DNA of 64,000 bases, from contig NZ_RYFW01000001.1 in assembly GCF_004138335.1 (NCBI RefSeq), positions 2,046,001 through 2,110,000 on the forward strand. Reading direction: 5' to 3'. The notes beneath the pieces are model-generated. The model had not been told where the DNA came from. It did not search any database and saw nothing but the letters and a program-made list of their open reading frames with translations. This DNA comes from Peristeroidobacter agariperforans (GTDB taxonomy: Bacteria; Pseudomonadota; Gammaproteobacteria; Steroidobacterales; Steroidobacteraceae). A program made the position numbers and the translations under genes. Every line of letters starts with the position of its first letter. Within the stretch, counting starts at the first letter, position 1. Shown piece after piece: positions 61,971 to 64,000 of this stretch.

Positions 61971-62525
61971 ATGAGTGAGCACTGGCCGTCGTGGGGCCGG
62001 GAATGGCTGGGCGAGATCGTTCCTGTTTTCCAGGTGTTGTTGATTGTTCTGGTCGCGTTGCTGCTGCAGCGGCTGGCGCGGCGGGTAATGCGTCGGCTCG
62101 GCGAGCGCAATGTACCGGCCGAGATGCTCACCATCGGGCGGCGGATCTCAGCCTTTCTGATTTACGGCACGGCGCTGCTGCTCGTTCTGGAGCGGCTCGG
62201 CGTGTCCGCATCGGTGCTGTGGGCGGCCTTCACTGGCTTCGCTGCCGTGGCCGCAGTGGCGTTCTTCGCCGTGTGGAGCGTGCTCTCCAACATTTTCTGC
62301 TCGGTGCTGATCTTCGCGACACGCCCGTTCCGGCTCTACGACCGCATCGAGGTGCTGGAGAACGGCGAGAAGCTGGGCTTGAAGGGCCGTGTCATCGACA
62401 TCAACCTGATCTACACGACGCTGCAGGAAGACGGCGCCGACGACGGCCAGCCCGGCCCGACGCTGCAGATCCCGAACAGCCTGTTTTTTCAGCGCGCCGT
62501 GCGACGATTTCGTCCGGGCGGCTGA
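61971..62525 (+). CDS. short MscS-family mechanosensitive channel protein
   Basis: A 184-residue MscS-type protein: two or three N-terminal helices (VFQVLLIVLVALLLQRLARR, ISAFLIYGTALLLVLERLG), the pore helix region (LWAAFTGFAAVAAVAFFAVW) and the start of the MscS beta domain (SNIFCSVLIFATRPFRLYDRIEV). The usual C-terminal alpha/beta domain is very short, ending at RRFRPGG. At 184 residues it is one of the smallest MscS forms and may be a truncated or minimal channel. Single gene after the pectate lyase. Confidence 0.85.
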   Translation: MSEHWPSWGREWLGEIVPVFQVLLIVLVALLLQRLARRVMRRLGERNVPAEMLTIGRRISAFLIYGTALLLVLERLGVSASVLWAAFTGFAAVAAVAFFAVWSVLSNIFCSVLIFATRPFRLYDRIEVLENGEKLGLKGRVIDINLIYTTLQEDGADDGQPGPTLQIPNSLFFQRAVRRFRPGG

Positions 62526-62529
62526 GCGC

Positions 62530-63420
62530 TCAGCGGCCGATCCGCCCTCGCTGCTTCTCCTCGTACATCAGCGCGTCCGCCTGGGCCAGCATCTCTTCGA
62601 CCGATAGGGTGTGTTGCGGATCGGTGGCGACGATGCCGACGCTGATGCGCAGCGCATAGCGTCGCTCAGGTTTGGCATTGCGGGTTTGCAGTTCCTCGGT
62701 CAGGCGCTGGCGAATCGATGCTTCGCTGTTCTCCGCCGTCGCCGGCAGCAGCGCTGCGAATTCATCGCCGCCGAGGCGGCCGAGAATGTCCGAGCCTCTG
62801 AAGCAAGCGCGCAGCACCTCGGCGATCTCGGCGATGGCGGTATCGCCGGCTTGATGGCCCAGCGTATCGTTGATGGGCTTCAATCGATCCATGTCGATGA
62901 ACGCGACGACGAAATGCTCGCCGGTGCGTCTTGCCAGCATCGCATGCTGTTCGGCCAGCATCAGGAAGCCGCGGCGATTGGCCAGGCCGGTGAGCTCATC
63001 GATCGTCGATTCCTTGCGCAGCGCCATCTGCAGCCCATGACGCTCGAGCGCATAGCGCAGTGCGCGCACCAGCAGACTGGTGTTCAGCTGGCCTTTGATC
63101 AGATAGTCCTGAGCACCCGCGTGCAGCGCTTGAATGGCGGATGCTTCGTCGTCGAGCCCGGTCAGCACCACCAACGGCACTGCGGGCGCGGCGAGTTGCA
63201 CCTTGCGAACTGCCTCCACACCGCCGGCATCGGGCAGGCCCAGGTCGAGAACGATCATGTCCGGCGCGCCCTGTGCGAGAAAGGCCAGCGCGTGATCGAC
63301 GCAGGCGCGATGAGCTACTTCGAACTGAAAGGCGCGTGTTTCCTTTATGGTTTCGGTGAACAACAGCGCGTCGCCCGGATTGTCCTCGACCAGCAATAAA
63401 CGGATCGGCCGGTCAAACAT
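62530..63420 (-). CDS. response regulator with GGDEF diguanylate cyclase domain
   Basis: A 296-residue protein: a receiver domain (residues 1-125) with phosphoacceptor Asp59 in MIVLDLGLPDAGG and a conserved Lys (DYLIKGQ), followed by a GGDEF domain (about 145-295) with the active motif LGGDEFAALLP near 217. An inhibitory I-site RGSD lies five residues before it. It should make cyclic di-GMP from GTP when phosphorylated. Its start overlaps the end of the response regulator gene by 8 bp. Confidence 0.95.
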   Translation of the reverse strand: MFDRPIRLLLVEDNPGDALLFTETIKETRAFQFEVAHRACVDHALAFLAQGAPDMIVLDLGLPDAGGVEAVRKVQLAAPAVPLVVLTGLDDEASAIQALHAGAQDYLIKGQLNTSLLVRALRYALERHGLQMALRKESTIDELTGLANRRGFLMLAEQHAMLARRTGEHFVVAFIDMDRLKPINDTLGHQAGDTAIAEIAEVLRACFRGSDILGRLGGDEFAALLPATAENSEASIRQRLTEELQTRNAKPERRYALRISVGIVATDPQHTLSVEEMLAQADALMYEEKQRGRIGR

Positions 63421-63859
63421 CGACAGCTCCGTGCGGCAGTTTGACGAAGTTGAGCCAGAAGCTCTCGATCGAGCTGGCGACTCGCAGGAACTGTTCCAGA
63501 TCCACCGGCTTGCTGATGTAACAATTGGCGTGACTGCTGTAGGCGCGTGCGATGTCTTCCTCTGCCGTGGAAGTCGTGAGTACGACCACTGGAATCTGCC
63601 GCAGATGTCGATCCGATTTGATCTCCGTCAGCACTTCGCGCCCGTCCTTTCTCGGCAGATTGAGATCCAGGAGGATGATGTCCGGATGTTTCGCCTGGCC
63701 GTAGGGCTCCTGTCTGCGCAGGTATGCCATGGCCTCCACGCCGTCGCGCACGACGGTGACGTTGTTGATGACTTTGCCTTCCTTGAACGCTTCCAGGGTC
63801 AGCCGTGCGTCGCCCGGATTGTCCTCCACGAGCAGGATTTCGATGGCCCTGGTGATCAT
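63413..63859 (-). CDS. response regulator, single-domain (Rcp1-like)
   Basis: A 148-residue receiver-only response regulator: acidic pocket [13 protein letters not shown], phosphoacceptor Asp65 in [17 protein letters not shown], Thr in VVLTTS and Lys in [12 protein letters not shown]. Rcp1-type receivers with NPGDARL and LNLPRKDG motifs are partners of phytochrome or other PAS histidine kinases. The ATG (63859) overlaps the stop of the kinase gene (ATGA); the 3' end overlaps the GGDEF gene start by 8 bp. So three genes form one signalling unit. Confidence 0.93.
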   Translation of the reverse strand: MITRAIEILLVEDNPGDARLTLEAFKEGKVINNVTVVRDGVEAMAYLRRQEPYGQAKHPDIILLDLNLPRKDGREVLTEIKSDRHLRQIPVVVLTTSTAEEDIARAYSSHANCYISKPVDLEQFLRVASSIESFWLNFVKLPHGAVDV

Positions 63860-64000
63860 GTGAGTGCACCTTCTGCGCGCGGAATGGTGAATTGGAAGTT
63901 GGAGCCAAGGCCGGGCTGGGATTCCACCCAGATACGGCCGCGATGCCGGGCCACGATCTTGTGACATAGCGCGAGCCCGATGCCGGTGCCCGAGTACTGC
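63856..64000 (-). CDS. histidine kinase, C-terminal fragment (truncated by window edge)
   Basis: The last 47 residues of a sensor histidine kinase run in from the right edge: [18 protein letters not shown] (G2 box of the ATPase domain), then [17 protein letters not shown] and a short end ([10 protein letters not shown]). The stop codon overlaps the response-regulator start (ATGA). The upstream part with sensor domain lies outside the window. Confidence 0.9.
   Translation of the reverse strand, partial: QYSGTGIGLALCHKIVARHRGRIWVESQPGLGSNFQFTIPRAEGALT

Overview
The window is chromosomal DNA of high G+C content with dense coding on both strands. I see no rRNA, tRNA, CRISPR array, insertion sequence or phage genes. 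The gene set fits a free-living gammaproteobacterium. It includes glnE, a CHCC zinc-finger protein, NADP-glutamate dehydrogenase, a NarK-type nitrate transporter divergent from a fused PP2C/Ser-Thr kinase, TonB-dependent uptake, a PQQ dehydrogenase, a PL3 pectate lyase and many secreted lipoproteins. A Steroidobacter or Nevskiales type lineage is my best guess, from gene content only.

Layout. 1-8.2 kb: small monooxygenase, YihY, DUF1857 and DUF4382 proteins, ApbE flavin transferase, M20 amidohydrolase, sirtuin, glycine-zipper protein and a trypsin-fold pseudoprotease. 8.5-15.1 kb: TonB, GlnE, zinc-finger protein, agmatine deiminase and polyphosphate:AMP phosphotransferase. 15.1-28.1 kb: two divergent operons that form the most unusual block. 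Leftward it encodes an HzsA-like propeller lipoprotein with two CxxCH motifs, two outer-membrane barrels, a TlpA thioredoxin, DUF4266, DUF3570 and DUF3187. Rightward it encodes a monohaem-type secreted protein, a LamG lipoprotein with duplicated CxxCH/HNCW modules, and a Tat-exported DUF1501-like protein. Nearly every product is predicted to be exported.

28.2-34.6 kb: TonB-dependent receptor coupled to a periplasmic PQQ dehydrogenase, then a patatin/outer-membrane-barrel protein. 35.4-46.4 kb: AraC regulator, an exported quinone-oxidoreductase homologue beside an exported RidA homologue, MsrA, Nudix, small secreted proteins, an esterase, a nucleoside deaminase, GdhA and the NarK gene. 46.4-53 kb: kinase/phosphatase, then a phospholipid cluster (CDP-alcohol phosphotransferase, PlsC, CdsA) convergent with an LTA-synthase-like enzyme. 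53-64 kb: HD protein, a lipoprotein with a 159-bp tandem repeat of MopE-like metal-binding motifs, SRPBCC and methyltransferase pair, membrane AraC regulator, AqpZ, a Tat-exported NADP-dependent reductase homologue, an ArsR regulator divergent from a NIPSNAP/ABM pair, pectate lyase behind a LacI-type palindrome, a short MscS, and a translationally overlapping GGDEF response regulator, response regulator and truncated histidine kinase at the right edge.

How parts fit together. The 15-28 kb block looks like a cell-envelope redox apparatus: c-type haem proteins, a thiol-disulfide reductase and outer-membrane barrels. The PQQ dehydrogenase/receptor pair suggests periplasmic sugar or polyol oxidation fed by uptake of cofactor or substrate. 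The nitrate transporter, kinase, GlnE and GdhA all touch nitrogen assimilation. These functional links are inferences from gene order and domain content; no search was run.
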